64,000 bases of DNA, taken from contig CAXHEX010000004.1 of the NCBI GenBank assembly GCA_964016105.1, positions 62,001 through 126,000 on the forward strand. The letters are read 5' to 3'. Within the stretch, counting starts at the first letter, position 1. Every line of letters starts with the position of its first letter. This document shows, in pieces, positions 9,717-19,103 of the stretch. This stretch comes from Ketobacter sp964016105 (GTDB lineage: Bacteria; Pseudomonadota; Gammaproteobacteria; Pseudomonadales; Ketobacteraceae). Both the position numbers and the translations under genes were made by a program. The notes beneath the pieces are model-generated. The model made no database searches and had not been told where the DNA came from. It worked only from the letters and a program-made list of their open reading frames with translations.

Positions 9717-9742
9717 AGCTGGTCGCCCGATGTCGACCAGCT
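9717..9742. terminator. hairpin between convergent dctP and yciA-like genes
   Basis: AGCTGGTCG (9717-9725) and CGACCAGCT (9734-9742) form a perfect 9-bp stem with an 8-base loop between two convergent stop codons. There is no clear T-run on either side, so termination strength is uncertain. Confidence 0.5.
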
Positions 9743-9747
9743 GTTGC

Positions 9748-10158
9748 TTAAGATGTGCGGGGAACCGGCCTGGTTCGGCGTTTTTCGTCGATGGCTACGA
9801 AGGTGAATTCACCCTCAGTTACTTTTAATGCATCTTTATCGCTGTGTAGCTGGGCCCAAACTTCCACCACGATGGCCATGGAGCTGCGGCCGATCTCTTT
9901 AACCTGGGTGTAGCAGCTCACAACGGAGCCCACCGCAACGGGGCGGATAAATACCATGGAATCAATGGCTACGGTGGCCACTCGTCCCCTAGCCAGACGA
10001 TTGGCGGTCACTGCACCGGCCAAGTCCATTTGGGAAACCAGCCAGCCCCCAAAAATATCACCATCCGCGTTGGCATCGGCGGGCATGGCGATGGTTTGCA
10101 GGGTGAGTTCCCCCATCGGTACTGGTGTATCGTCGTTTTCATCTGCTATATCGTTCAT
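9748..10158 (-). CDS. acyl-CoA thioesterase, YciA-like hotdog protein
   Basis: 136 aa, a typical single hotdog domain. The block ADANADGDIFGGWLVSQMD holds the conserved Asn/Asp-Gly-x-x-FGG active-site region of YciA-type acyl-CoA hydrolases, and VAIDSMVFIRPV continues the fold. It releases free CoA and fatty acid from acyl-CoA in the cytoplasm. It lies 38 bases after the TRAP permease genes on the same strand and may be read with them. A functional link to the transporter is not evident. Confidence 0.88.
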   Translation of the reverse strand: MNDIADENDDTPVPMGELTLQTIAMPADANADGDIFGGWLVSQMDLAGAVTANRLARGRVATVAIDSMVFIRPVAVGSVVSCYTQVKEIGRSSMAIVVEVWAQLHSDKDALKVTEGEFTFVAIDEKRRTRPVPRTS

Positions 10159-10196
10159 TCTCGCACCGTTTCAGATAAGCCAAAGAGTATTTGTTA

Positions 10197-11576
10197 TCAA
10201 GAGTTATAGACCAAATTTGGAAGCCATGTAGCTAAAGAGGGCCACAATGCAATAATTGTTAATGTGATAACTTGAATCACGATGAAGGGTATCACGCCTT
10301 TATAAATGGTGGACGTGGCAATGGACTCCGGCGTGACTCCGCGCAAATAAAACAATGCAAACCCAAATGGGGGGGTTAAAAATGAGGTTTGCAAGTTTAC
10401 CGCGATCATAACACCAAACCACACGGGATCTAAGCCCATGGCAAGCAAAACTGGGCCCACTATGGGTACCACCACAAACGTAATTTCAATAAAGTCTAAA
10501 ATAAAGCCCAACAGGAATATGACCACCATCACCAACAGCATGGCTCCGAAGGTGCCCCCCGGTAGGCTGCTGAAGAAATCGTGAATCATTTCTTCGCCGT
10601 TAAAGCCGCGAAATACCAACGAGAAAATAGACGCGCCAATAAGGATCGCGAATACCATGCAAGTAACCTTGGTGGTAGAAAGGACAATTTCGATTCGGTT
10701 TTGTTTGCTGAGTTGTCCCTGCAGTGCAGCCAGCAGTGTTGCTCCCACTGCCCCCACCGCAGCGGCCTCTGTTGGTGTGGCAAAGCCCGCCAGAATGGAG
10801 CCCAACACCGCGATGATCAACAGCAAAGGCGGCAATAAACCTTTTATACACTGTTGTAATAGGGGCTCAGTGGAATATTCATGGGACTCCAGTGCCGGTG
10901 CACAGCTGGGATTCAGAATGGCGCGGCCAGCTATATAAAGTATGTAGAGTGTCACCATTATCAAACCCGGCACCAGTGCTCCCACAAACAGATCACCGAC
11001 GGATACCGTGTCTACATTAAAAATACCCTGTTTAAGTTGCGCCTGCTGATACGCGTTAGATAGCACATCCCCCAGCAGCACCAGGGCAATAGAAGGTGGA
11101 ATAATTTGCCCCAGGGTGCCGGTGGCGGCAATGCTGCCGGTGGCCAGGGCGGGGTCATACCCTCTTTTTATCATTGTGGGTAAGGCCAGCAAGCCCATGG
11201 TCACCACCGTGGCACCAACAATACCGGTACTGGCGGCTAACAGCATACCCACCAAGGTTACCGCGATGCCTAAACCACCGGGAACCGAAGCGAAAAGACG
11301 CGCCATGGTGTTTAACAGGTTCTCCGCCACTTTGGATTTTTCCAGGGTCACACCCATTAACACGAACAGCGGCACCGCCAACAATGTGGTGTTACCTATG
11401 ATGCCGAATAATCGGTTGGGAAGGGGTGTAAGAAAACTGGGATCGAAACTGCCGAATAGCGTGCCAATAGCGGCAAAAATAAGAGCGACACCGCCTAAAG
11501 TAAATGCCACAGGAAAGCCCAGCATCAAAACCAGGCAAACCGTTAGAAACATCAATAAAGGAATCCAAGTGGTCAT
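10197..11576 (-). CDS. dctM: TRAP transporter large permease, DctM family
   Basis: 459 aa, highly hydrophobic, with about 12 predicted membrane segments. Family features include the N-terminal LMLGFPVAFTLGG segment, GIVGATVVTMGLLALP, GTLGQIIPPS, FATPTEAAAVGAVGA and FVVVPIVGPVLLAMGLDP. It forms the ion-coupled transport channel of a TRAP uptake system together with DctQ. Its start overlaps the end of dctQ by 4 bases, so the two are translationally coupled. The binding protein that should feed it is at 8608-9702 on the other strand. Confidence 0.93.
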   Translation of the reverse strand: MTTWIPLLMFLTVCLVLMLGFPVAFTLGGVALIFAAIGTLFGSFDPSFLTPLPNRLFGIIGNTTLLAVPLFVLMGVTLEKSKVAENLLNTMARLFASVPGGLGIAVTLVGMLLAASTGIVGATVVTMGLLALPTMIKRGYDPALATGSIAATGTLGQIIPPSIALVLLGDVLSNAYQQAQLKQGIFNVDTVSVGDLFVGALVPGLIMVTLYILYIAGRAILNPSCAPALESHEYSTEPLLQQCIKGLLPPLLLIIAVLGSILAGFATPTEAAAVGAVGATLLAALQGQLSKQNRIEIVLSTTKVTCMVFAILIGASIFSLVFRGFNGEEMIHDFFSSLPGGTFGAMLLVMVVIFLLGFILDFIEITFVVVPIVGPVLLAMGLDPVWFGVMIAVNLQTSFLTPPFGFALFYLRGVTPESIATSTIYKGVIPFIVIQVITLTIIALWPSLATWLPNLVYNS

Positions 11577-12133
11577 ATCAGTTCGGATTCCTCTTGGCTG
11601 TCGCTGATCAAGCCACGAAGTATGGCTATGTTACGTAGAACTTCCGTACAACCCTGGAGCAACAGCAGGGCTGCCATGGTGGGGATCAGGGCTTTCAACA
11701 AAAACAGGTAGGGTAGTCCTTCAGCTTCACTGGAGCGCTCCTGGATGGACCAGGAAAAGCTGACAAAGTCCAAACTTACATAGAGAATAAAGCCGCACAT
11801 GGGGAACAGCAGAAACAGGGTGCCAAATAAATTCACCCAGGCTTTTCTCGATGTAGAAAAATCCCGGTAGAACACATCCACTCGCACGTGGCCATTGTGC
11901 TTCAAGGTATAGCCGCTGGCCAACATGAAGAGGATGGCGTGGCAGTAAATCACCAGCTCTTGTAAAGCGATTGAGCTTACCTGCCAGCTGCCTATGCCAA
12001 AATGGCCACTGTTAAGACCATAGCGCAACACCACCACCAAAAACGTGATCAGCATTATGGCAACAGAAGCCCATGCCAGGGTGCGGCCCAGCAGTTCGGT
12101 AAATTTATCTAAAGCGTTAATTATTTTTGTCAT
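11573..12133 (-). CDS. dctQ: TRAP transporter small permease, DctQ family
   Basis: 186 aa with four hydrophobic segments (about 17-37, 51-75, 95-117, 145-168), as expected for DctQ. Conserved features include an early Trp-rich amphipathic start, LQELVIYCHAILFMLASGYTLKHNGHVRVDVFY and the SWSIQERSSE block. It partners DctM in the inner membrane. It is first gene of the permease pair and lies divergent from pstS, with the 12134-12385 gap between them holding the pstS Pho box. Confidence 0.9.
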   Translation of the reverse strand: MTKIINALDKFTELLGRTLAWASVAIMLITFLVVVLRYGLNSGHFGIGSWQVSSIALQELVIYCHAILFMLASGYTLKHNGHVRVDVFYRDFSTSRKAWVNLFGTLFLLFPMCGFILYVSLDFVSFSWSIQERSSEAEGLPYLFLLKALIPTMAALLLLQGCTEVLRNIAILRGLISDSQEESELI

Positions 12134-12282
12134 AGTACTGCGTTATCTTGTGCGGCTTATTTGGCCGGGGCGCATTATAGCGGCTGTAGGCCAATGCGGG
12201 CAAAGGCCATTAGGCTGACATGTGGCTTTTTTGCTTCTCAACTGGTTGAAATTTGGCCAGGGTTCACTCCTGCGACACTTCT

Positions 12283-12316
12283 TTGTAATAAAACTGTCAT
12301 ATCCCGGCTCTATAGT
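12283..12316 (+). promoter_or_regulatory. Pho box and -10 of pstS
   Basis: TTGTAAT-AAAA-CTGTCAT (12283-12300) matches the PhoB site (CTGTCAT, 4 A/T-rich bases, CTGTCAY) at 16 of 18 positions. A -10 TATAGT lies at 12311-12316, ten bases downstream, the standard layout in which the Pho box replaces the -35. PhoB is encoded in this window at 41895-42584. Confidence 0.85.
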
Positions 12317-12385
12317 GCCCAGGCTATAGGGGGGGCGAGATTATCTGGTTTCCCTGGATATTCCACAAAATCTCGGAGAAAACAT

Positions 12386-13384
12386 ATGAATTTCAAGAAA
12401 TTAGTAGCGTCTGTTGCCATGACAGCCAGTGCAGCGTTAGTGGCCACTGCGGTGCAAGCTGGTGCGGAAGTAGACCCTAAACTGCCTTCGTACACCAAGG
12501 TGGGTGGTGTATCGGGTAATATTTCCAGCGTAGGTTCTGATACTTTGGCGAACCTCATGACCCTATGGGCTGAAGAGTTCAAAAAGCAGTACCCCAACGT
12601 AGCGGTGCAAATCCAAGCAGCTGGCTCTTCCACTGCGCCACCGGCTTTGACTGAAGGTACCTCAAACCTGGGCCCCATGAGCCGTAAAATGAAGGATAAA
12701 GAAATCGAAGCTTTTGAGAAGAAGTTCGGTTACAAGCCTACCGCTATCCCTGTTGCTATCGACGCTTTGGCGGTTTTCGTAAACAAGGACAACCCCATCA
12801 AAGGTATGAGCCTGGAGCAGGTTGACGCTGTGTTCTCTTCCACTCGAACCTGTGGCGGTACAAAAGATGTTAAGCGTTGGGGTGATCTAGGTCTAACTGG
12901 CCCTTGGGCGAGCCGCGATGTGCAGATGTATGGCCGTAACTCGGTATCCGGCACCTACGGTTACTTCAAAAAAGTGGCTTTGTGTAAAGGTGATTTCAAG
13001 AGCAACGTGAATGAGCAGCCCGGTTCTGCTTCTGTGGTTCAGTCTGTTGCCACTTCCCTAAACGGCATTGGCTACTCTGGTATTGGTTATAAAACCTCCA
13101 GTGTTCGAGCGCTGCCCTTGTCCAAGAAAGGTGATAAGTATGTGGAAGCCTCACCTGACAATGCTTTGAACGGTTCTTATCCGTTGTCTCGAGCGTTGCT
13201 TGTGTATGTTAATAAGGCACCCGGCAAGGATCTGAGTCCTCTTGAGCGTGAATTCATCAAAATGGTGCTTTCCAAGCAGGGTCAAGAAGTTGTTGTGAAA
13301 GATGGCTATATTCCCATGCCTTCTGCCATGGTTGCCAAGACTCTTAGCAGCTTGGGTATTAAGTCGGAAATTGCCGCAAAATAA
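12386..13384 (+). CDS. pstS: periplasmic phosphate-binding protein PstS
   Basis: 332 aa from the ATG that follows a CGGAGAA ribosome site; the open frame extends further upstream, but that part covers the promoter. The signal peptide ends ATAVQA (about residue 25). The mature protein binds phosphate in the periplasm for the PstCAB ABC importer. The SVGSDTLANLM and AAGSSTAPPALTEGTSNLGPMSR segments supply the phosphate-contacting Ser/Thr/Asp residues. It resembles the Pseudomonas-type PstS rather than the E. coli one. Expression should rise under phosphate starvation through the Pho box at 12283-12300. Confidence 0.93.
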   Translation: MNFKKLVASVAMTASAALVATAVQAGAEVDPKLPSYTKVGGVSGNISSVGSDTLANLMTLWAEEFKKQYPNVAVQIQAAGSSTAPPALTEGTSNLGPMSRKMKDKEIEAFEKKFGYKPTAIPVAIDALAVFVNKDNPIKGMSLEQVDAVFSSTRTCGGTKDVKRWGDLGLTGPWASRDVQMYGRNSVSGTYGYFKKVALCKGDFKSNVNEQPGSASVVQSVATSLNGIGYSGIGYKTSSVRALPLSKKGDKYVEASPDNALNGSYPLSRALLVYVNKAPGKDLSPLEREFIKMVLSKQGQEVVVKDGYIPMPSAMVAKTLSSLGIKSEIAAK

Positions 13385-13425
13385 AATATAATCCGCCTTC
13401 GTTGTAGGATTGTATTAAATGCAAA

Positions 13426-13455
13426 GGGGCTGCATGTAGAATGTAGCCCCGTTTT
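13426..13455 (+). terminator. hairpin/attenuator between pstS and pstC
   Basis: GGGGCTGCAT (13426-13435) and ATGTAGCCCC (13441-13450) form a 10-bp stem (one G-U pair) with a 5-base loop, followed by GTTTTC. It sits in the 98-base pstS-pstC gap. Partial termination here would leave more pstS than pstCAB message, a common arrangement for binding-protein genes. Confidence 0.7.
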
Positions 13456-13482
13456 CGTATTAGAGCACTAGAGCAAAGATTC

Positions 13483-15747
13483 ATGGAATCATCCACCAGC
13501 AAAGATCTGTTCGGGGTTTCTGAGGAGCGCCTGACCCAGCTACGCCGTAGGCGTCGATTGAAAGATAAGGCAGCTTCCTTGGGCATTAAATCCGGGGGAG
13601 TGAGCGTTATAATCGCTATCTGCCTCATATTCTTCTATTTGCTTTACGAAGTGGCGCCTCTATTTATGCCGGCTTCTGTTCATGAGCAAAGCACGCTGAG
13701 TGGGTTTCAAGCCCAGGCCCCTTTCCATGTGGTAATGGAAGAGCAGGGGCAGGTGGCCATGGTGGTGGACCGGGAAAAAGGCGCTGGTTTTATAGATGCG
13801 CGCACGGGTGATTTTCTGGTTCAACCGGAATTGCCGGTGGATCAGGCGTTGACCTCGTTTTCCAAGGATGCTCCTGGGGTGCAAGGTTTTGCTTTGGGCT
13901 TGGGCAATGGTGGAGTGTTGATCCAAAAGCCGGAATATAAAGTTGAATACACGGCAGAAACCAAGGTGGTTAAACCCAGCCTTACTTTTCCCTTGGGCAG
14001 CGAGCCCATTCAGGTTCTTGACGACTCCCCCGTAGTGCATCTGGCCTACCGTGAGTCGGAGTCTCAGGTGCGGATTGTGGCGGCCGATAAAGATGGCCAG
14101 CTTTTCATGAAGGATTTTGAAAAGGTGGAAAGCTTCCTGACCGGTGAGGTGCAGCTGGAAGAGACCGCCACCGTACAATTGCCGCCACCGTCTGGTGCCC
14201 TAAATAAAGTATTGCTCAGCTTGGATCAGCGTTGGCTGTTTCTATTGCAAAACGACGACAGCGTTGAATTATACGATTTGCGTAATCCGGTTGATGATAT
14301 GCGCATGAGCTTGGAGCAGGTGGTTCCCGAAGGTTCCCGTATCACCGCTGCCGACTTTTTGTTGGGTGGGTTCTCGCTGTTGATAGGCGATGATCAAGGT
14401 CAGATTGCCCAGTGGTTTATGACCTATGATGAGAATCAGCGCCCTTACCTGGCCAACGTGCGTACTTTGGAGCTGGAACCGGGAGTGGCCGTCACTAGCC
14501 TGCAATCGGAGCACCGTCGCCGAGGTTTTATTGCCGGTGATGCCAAAGGCAATATTGGTTTGTTCAACACCACAGCCCATTCCAAAGCGGCGCAAGAGAG
14601 TATTTCTTCCCAGCCGGTGAAATGGATAGCGGTTTCTCCCCGAGGTAGCAGCAGTATCGTAAAAAGTGGGGACGCGGCACCAGTGAATCTGCACATCGAT
14701 AATGAGCATCCCGATGTATCGTTCACCTCTCTTTGGAACAAAATTTGGTACGAGCGTTACGAGGAGCCCAGCTATACCTGGCAGAGTTCTTCCGCCAGTA
14801 ACGACTTTGAGCCTAAGTACAGTTTAATGCCACTGACCTTTGGCACCTTTAAAGCGGCCTTTTATGCCATGTTGGTGGCCATGCCTTTGGCCATTTGTGG
14901 TGCCATATACACCGCTTACTTTATGGCCCCAGCTTTACGAACCAAGGTTAAGCCCACCATCGAATTAATGGAGGCTTTGCCCACGGTAATACTGGGGTTC
15001 TTGGCCGGGTTATGGTTGGCACCTTTGGTGGAAGCCAATTTACCCGGGATGATTTCCATTCTGGTGTTAACACCGGTGTTTTGTATTGTGGCGGCGGTGT
15101 TGTGGTCCCGTTTGCCCAATGATCTGCGTACCCGTGTGCCAGACGGCTGGGTGCCCCTGATTTTGATTCCTGTGGTGATTTTTGCTGGTTTCTTCTCCAT
15201 GTGGATCAGCGAACCGCTGGAGGTGGCGTTGTTCGATGGCAATATGCGTACCTGGCTATCATCGGATTTAGGTATCGATTTTGATCAGCGTAATTCCATG
15301 GTGGTTGGCATTGCCATGGGGTTTGCGGTGATTCCCACCATTTTTTCTATTACCGAAGATGCCGTATTTGCAGTGCCCAAAGGCTTAACCCAAGGCTCAT
15401 TGGCGCTGGGTGCAACGCCCTGGCAGACCATGGTGAGAGTGGTATTACCCACCGCCAGCCCCGGTATATTTTCCGCGTTGATGATTGGCCTGGGCCGTGC
15501 CGTAGGCGAGACCATGATTGTGCTTATGGCCACGGGTAATACGCCCATCATGGACATGAATATCTTTGAAGGTTTGCGAACCTTATCCGCCAACATCGCC
15601 GTAGAAATGCCAGAAGCCGAAGTAGACAGCACCCACTTCCGCATTCTATTCCTGTCCGGCCTGGTGCTGTTTATGTTTACCTTCCTGGTGAACACCACAG
15701 CGGAAATGGTGCGTCAGCGCCTGCGTGAAAAATATGGCTCGCTGTAA
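13483..15747 (+). CDS. pstC: phosphate ABC transporter permease PstC (long form)
   Basis: 754 aa. A first membrane segment at about 41-63 is followed by a large non-membrane region of roughly 390 residues, then the binding-protein-dependent permease domain (about 450-745) with five or six membrane segments. The EAA-type loop LALGATPWQTMVRVVLP contacts PstB. This enlarged form occurs in Pseudomonas-type Pst systems, where the extra region probably folds as a periplasmic beta domain; E. coli PstC has only about 320 aa. It is the inner-membrane half-channel for phosphate and is followed by pstA after 15 bases. Confidence 0.93.
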   Translation: MESSTSKDLFGVSEERLTQLRRRRRLKDKAASLGIKSGGVSVIIAICLIFFYLLYEVAPLFMPASVHEQSTLSGFQAQAPFHVVMEEQGQVAMVVDREKGAGFIDARTGDFLVQPELPVDQALTSFSKDAPGVQGFALGLGNGGVLIQKPEYKVEYTAETKVVKPSLTFPLGSEPIQVLDDSPVVHLAYRESESQVRIVAADKDGQLFMKDFEKVESFLTGEVQLEETATVQLPPPSGALNKVLLSLDQRWLFLLQNDDSVELYDLRNPVDDMRMSLEQVVPEGSRITAADFLLGGFSLLIGDDQGQIAQWFMTYDENQRPYLANVRTLELEPGVAVTSLQSEHRRRGFIAGDAKGNIGLFNTTAHSKAAQESISSQPVKWIAVSPRGSSSIVKSGDAAPVNLHIDNEHPDVSFTSLWNKIWYERYEEPSYTWQSSSASNDFEPKYSLMPLTFGTFKAAFYAMLVAMPLAICGAIYTAYFMAPALRTKVKPTIELMEALPTVILGFLAGLWLAPLVEANLPGMISILVLTPVFCIVAAVLWSRLPNDLRTRVPDGWVPLILIPVVIFAGFFSMWISEPLEVALFDGNMRTWLSSDLGIDFDQRNSMVVGIAMGFAVIPTIFSITEDAVFAVPKGLTQGSLALGATPWQTMVRVVLPTASPGIFSALMIGLGRAVGETMIVLMATGNTPIMDMNIFEGLRTLSANIAVEMPEAEVDSTHFRILFLSGLVLFMFTFLVNTTAEMVRQRLREKYGSL

Positions 15748-15762
15748 TCTGGGGAAAGCGTT

Positions 15763-17430
15763 ATGAACAAAATGTCATTTGCAGAATGGTTTAGAAAAGG
15801 TGAACCCTGGGTTTGGTTAAATGCCGGTGCCGTGGCCATCTGTGTGGTAATGGTGATTGGTTTGCTGGGTTTGGTTGCGGTGCGTGGCCTTTCTCATTTT
15901 TGGCCCCATACCATTATCGAGGCCACTTACAACGATCCTAACGGAACCAGTTATAAACTCATCGGTGAGCTGGCAGACGAGGAATGGGTGGCGGCGTCCC
16001 GGGTACGAGAAGCAGGAACAGCCGTTCCTGATGACGTGAAAGTGGTACAGCGGATGCTGATCAAGACCGGTAATCGCGATATCAGTGGTATGGATTTCCG
16101 TTGGTTAATGGCCTCCAACCTGGTTGATCGCACCGAGCCCGAACAACTCATGATGGTGGAGCGCCGGGAGTGGGGTAATCTCTATGGCTATCTCACCCAG
16201 GTTAAGCAGCAAGGTGAAGTGGTTGCCAGTGGCGAAAGCGCTGTGCAAGAACTGGAAAGTAGATTGCAGCGAGCGTTAAAACTGTTCAAACAGATACGGG
16301 AAATTGAGCACGGGGAAATCGGTGCCATAAATTACAGTTTAGAGCGTCTTCGTTTGCAGGAGCGTTCCCTGGAGCTAGATGGCAAGCTTACGGAAGCAGC
16401 GAAACTGGAATTAAAAGAAGAGCGCGCCGCCCTTGATGCCCAATACCAAAGCCTGAATTCAGATTTGAATAATCTGTATCAGGAGATCAAGCGCGACAGC
16501 ATGGTGGTGCGAACCATGGAAGGGGTAGAGAAAGAGGTGCCCCTCAATATCGTGGTTCAATTCAAACTGCCCAATGCCATGGGCTTTTTCGAAAAAATCG
16601 TCGATTATTGCCGCCAGTTTTGGATGTTTTTGTCTGAAGAGCCACGAGAAGCCAATACCGAAGGGGGCGTCTTTCCTGCCATATTCGGTACAGTTTTGAT
16701 GGTTATTTTGATGTCCGTTATGGTGACGCCCCTTGGCGTGGTTGCCGCAGTTTATTTGCGGGAATATGCAGCTCAAGGCCCGTTGACACGCACCATCAGA
16801 ATTGCAGTGAACAATTTGGCCGGGGTGCCCTCCATTGTGTACGGCGTATTTGGATTGGGCTTTTTTGTGTATTTTCTCGGTGGCAGCCTGGACGCTTTAT
16901 TTTATCCAGAAGCCGCACCCGCGCCTGTATTCGGTACTCCCGGGCTGATGTGGGCGTCTATTACATTGGCATTGTTGACCTTGCCCGTGGTGATTGTGGC
17001 GACGGAAGAAGGTTTGGCTCGAATTCCCAAATCCATCCGCGAAGGCTCTTTGGCTTTGGGTGCAACTAAATTTGAAACCATCTGGAAGGTAATACTGCCC
17101 ATGTCCAGCCCCGCCATGATGACAGGGTTGATCCTGGCCATTGCCCGGGCAGCGGGAGAGGTGGCACCGTTGATGTTGGTGGGTGTGGTGAAACTGGCCC
17201 CCACCTTGCCCTTGGATGGCAATTTCCCCTATTTGCATTTGGAGCGCAAGTTCATGCACTTAGGGTTTCATATATATGATGTGGGCTTTCAAAGCCCGAA
17301 CGTAGAGGCCGCCCGGCCTTTGGTGTACGCAACGGCCTTTTTATTGGTGGCTGTAATCGTGGTATTGAATCTGACGGCTATCATGATTCGAAACCATTTG
17401 CGCGAGAAATATCGCTCACTGGAGAATTAA
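15763..17430 (+). CDS. pstA: phosphate ABC transporter permease PstA (long form)
   Basis: 555 aa. One N-terminal membrane segment (about 20-45) is followed by an inserted region to about 280 that includes a charged helical/coiled-coil stretch (about 140-230). The permease domain follows, with the EAA loop LALGATKFETIWKVILP. It pairs with PstC to form the phosphate channel. The enlargement mirrors that of PstC, so the two extra domains probably contact each other. A GGGGAAAG ribosome site precedes the ATG, and pstB begins 3 bases after the stop. Confidence 0.93.
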   Translation: MNKMSFAEWFRKGEPWVWLNAGAVAICVVMVIGLLGLVAVRGLSHFWPHTIIEATYNDPNGTSYKLIGELADEEWVAASRVREAGTAVPDDVKVVQRMLIKTGNRDISGMDFRWLMASNLVDRTEPEQLMMVERREWGNLYGYLTQVKQQGEVVASGESAVQELESRLQRALKLFKQIREIEHGEIGAINYSLERLRLQERSLELDGKLTEAAKLELKEERAALDAQYQSLNSDLNNLYQEIKRDSMVVRTMEGVEKEVPLNIVVQFKLPNAMGFFEKIVDYCRQFWMFLSEEPREANTEGGVFPAIFGTVLMVILMSVMVTPLGVVAAVYLREYAAQGPLTRTIRIAVNNLAGVPSIVYGVFGLGFFVYFLGGSLDALFYPEAAPAPVFGTPGLMWASITLALLTLPVVIVATEEGLARIPKSIREGSLALGATKFETIWKVILPMSSPAMMTGLILAIARAAGEVAPLMLVGVVKLAPTLPLDGNFPYLHLERKFMHLGFHIYDVGFQSPNVEAARPLVYATAFLLVAVIVVLNLTAIMIRNHLREKYRSLEN

Positions 17431-17433
17431 ACC

Positions 17434-18312
17434 ATGACAGAATCCCAATCCAATCTATCTCAGGGAGAAGCTGTTTCTAAAACCGAACAGCGCTCATTTG
17501 TGAGTTCCAGCGCCAAAGCCGTAGATATGAGCTCAACCTCCCTTCGTCTAGAAGATGAAGAAGTCTGCCTGGAAGCCAAAGACTTTAAATTGTTTTACGG
17601 CGAAAAACGGGCTCTTCATAACGTCAATATGAAGATACCCAAAAAACGGGTAACCGCCTTTATCGGCCCCAGCGGTTGCGGAAAGTCTACATTGCTACGC
17701 AGCTTTAACCGTATGAATGACCTGGTAGATACCTGCCGCACTGAAGGGGAGATATTGTTCGATAATAAGAACATATTCCACCGCAGTGTGGATGTAACGG
17801 ACCTGCGGCGTCGAGTGGGTATGGTATTTCAAAAGCCAAACCCATTTCCCAAAAGCATCTATGAAAACGTGGCCTATGGTTTGCGCATCCAGGGCATCAA
17901 CAAAAAACGGGTTATTGATGAGCGGGTGGAATGGGCTCTGAAGGGCGCTGCGTTGTGGGACGAGGCCAAAGACCGTTTGCACGATAATGCACTGGGGCTG
18001 TCCGGTGGTCAGCAGCAGCGTTTGGTGATTGCCAGAACCATTGCCGTGGAGCCTGAGGTGGTTTTGCTGGATGAGCCCTGTTCGGCTCTGGACCCCATAT
18101 CCACTCTAAAGGTAGAAGAACTCATCAGTGAACTGAAAGAACGCTATACCATTGTGATTGTTACCCACAATATGCAGCAAGCAGCCCGAGTTTCAGACTA
18201 TACTGCATTTATGTACCTGGGTGATTTGATTGAATATAAAGATACCGATTCCCTGTTCACCAACCCAGAGAAAAAACAAACAGAAGACTATATAACCGGT
18301 CGATACGGTTAA
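17434..18312 (+). CDS. pstB: phosphate ABC transporter ATPase PstB
   Basis: 292 aa. ABC ATPase that powers phosphate import through PstCA. Walker A GPSGCGKST (78-86), the FQKPNPFPKSI block characteristic of PstB, signature LSGGQQQR (189-196), Walker B VVLLDEP (209-215) and the switch His in IVTHNMQQ are all present. The first 45 residues are a low-complexity, Ser-rich extension not found in E. coli PstB (257 aa). An internal start could shorten it, but none has a better ribosome site. The ribosome site overlaps the end of pstA. Confidence 0.95.
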   Translation: MTESQSNLSQGEAVSKTEQRSFVSSSAKAVDMSSTSLRLEDEEVCLEAKDFKLFYGEKRALHNVNMKIPKKRVTAFIGPSGCGKSTLLRSFNRMNDLVDTCRTEGEILFDNKNIFHRSVDVTDLRRRVGMVFQKPNPFPKSIYENVAYGLRIQGINKKRVIDERVEWALKGAALWDEAKDRLHDNALGLSGGQQQRLVIARTIAVEPEVVLLDEPCSALDPISTLKVEELISELKERYTIVIVTHNMQQAARVSDYTAFMYLGDLIEYKDTDSLFTNPEKKQTEDYITGRYG

Positions 18313-18332
18313 AGCTTGCTAGCAGGCTTTTT
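18312..18332 (+). terminator. weak intrinsic terminator between pstB and phoU
   Basis: AAGCTTG (18312-18318) and CAGGCTT (18323-18329) pair over 7 bp (one G-U) around a CTAG loop, with a short T-run to 18332. It starts on the pstB stop codon. It would reduce, not abolish, read-through into phoU. Confidence 0.45.
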
Positions 18333-18367
18333 CCCTATTCTTAGATTATTCTTGGAGTGACGCACGG

Positions 18368-19102
18368 ATGAAAACTGAAGATTATACTCATCACATTTCA
18401 AAGCAATTCAATACGGACTTGGAAGAAGTGCGTAGCCATATCCTTGCCATGGGCGGCATGGTAGAAAAACAAGTGCTGGATTCCGTGGTGTCATTGGTGG
18501 AAGGCGACAGTGCGTTGGCGGCAGAGGTCATCAGCAACGAAAAGCAAGTGAATGGCATGGAGCGTCGAATTGACGAAGAATGCACCCGCATTATTGCTTT
18601 GCGCCAACCCGCTGCCAGTGATTTACGCCTGTTGGTGGCAGCCACCAAGGCCAATACGGACTTGGAGCGCATAGGGGACGAAGCCAATAAAATTGCAAAA
18701 ATGGCTATTCGCCTGTCTGAAGATGGCGCCATTCCCCGTGGTTATATCGAAACCCGCCATATAGGCAACCACGTTACTGCCATGCTGCGTCAATCGCTGG
18801 ACGCCTTTGCCCGTTTTGACGTGGAGCAGGCTATCGCCGTAGTGAAAGAAGATAACAATGTGGACGTGGAATACGAATCCGCCATGCGCTTGATGGTGAC
18901 CTTTATGATGGAAGACCCACGCTACATAAAACGTTGTCTCAACGTGCTATGGAGTCTGCGCGCGTTAGAGCGAATTGGTGACCATGCCCGCAACATTGCG
19001 GAGCAAGTTATCTATTTGGTTAAAGGCAAAGATATACGCCATATGCCCATCAGCAGTGTGTTGGATGACGAAGATATGGTGAACGGGGAGACCTTGGGGT
19101 AG
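18368..19102 (+). CDS. phoU: phosphate signalling protein PhoU
   Basis: 244 aa, all helical, with the two PhoU repeats. Each carries the metal-binding E/D-rich signature: ATKANTDLERIGDEANKIAK in the first half and LRALERIGDHARNIAEQVIY in the second. PhoU couples the Pst transporter to the PhoR kinase, holding PhoR in its off state when phosphate is plentiful. It is the last gene of the Pst cluster. Immediately after its stop codon lies a remnant of a lysR 3' end, marking the edge of the accessory segment. Confidence 0.95.
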   Translation: MKTEDYTHHISKQFNTDLEEVRSHILAMGGMVEKQVLDSVVSLVEGDSALAAEVISNEKQVNGMERRIDEECTRIIALRQPAASDLRLLVAATKANTDLERIGDEANKIAKMAIRLSEDGAIPRGYIETRHIGNHVTAMLRQSLDAFARFDVEQAIAVVKEDNNVDVEYESAMRLMVTFMMEDPRYIKRCLNVLWSLRALERIGDHARNIAEQVIYLVKGKDIRHMPISSVLDDEDMVNGETLG

Positions 19103-19103
19103 T

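Noticed and set aside
12161..12385. N-terminal extension of PstS from an earlier in-frame start
   Set aside because: The extension covers the Pho box and -10, has no ribosome site, and would bury the signal peptide; ATG 12386 has both a ribosome site and an immediate signal peptide.
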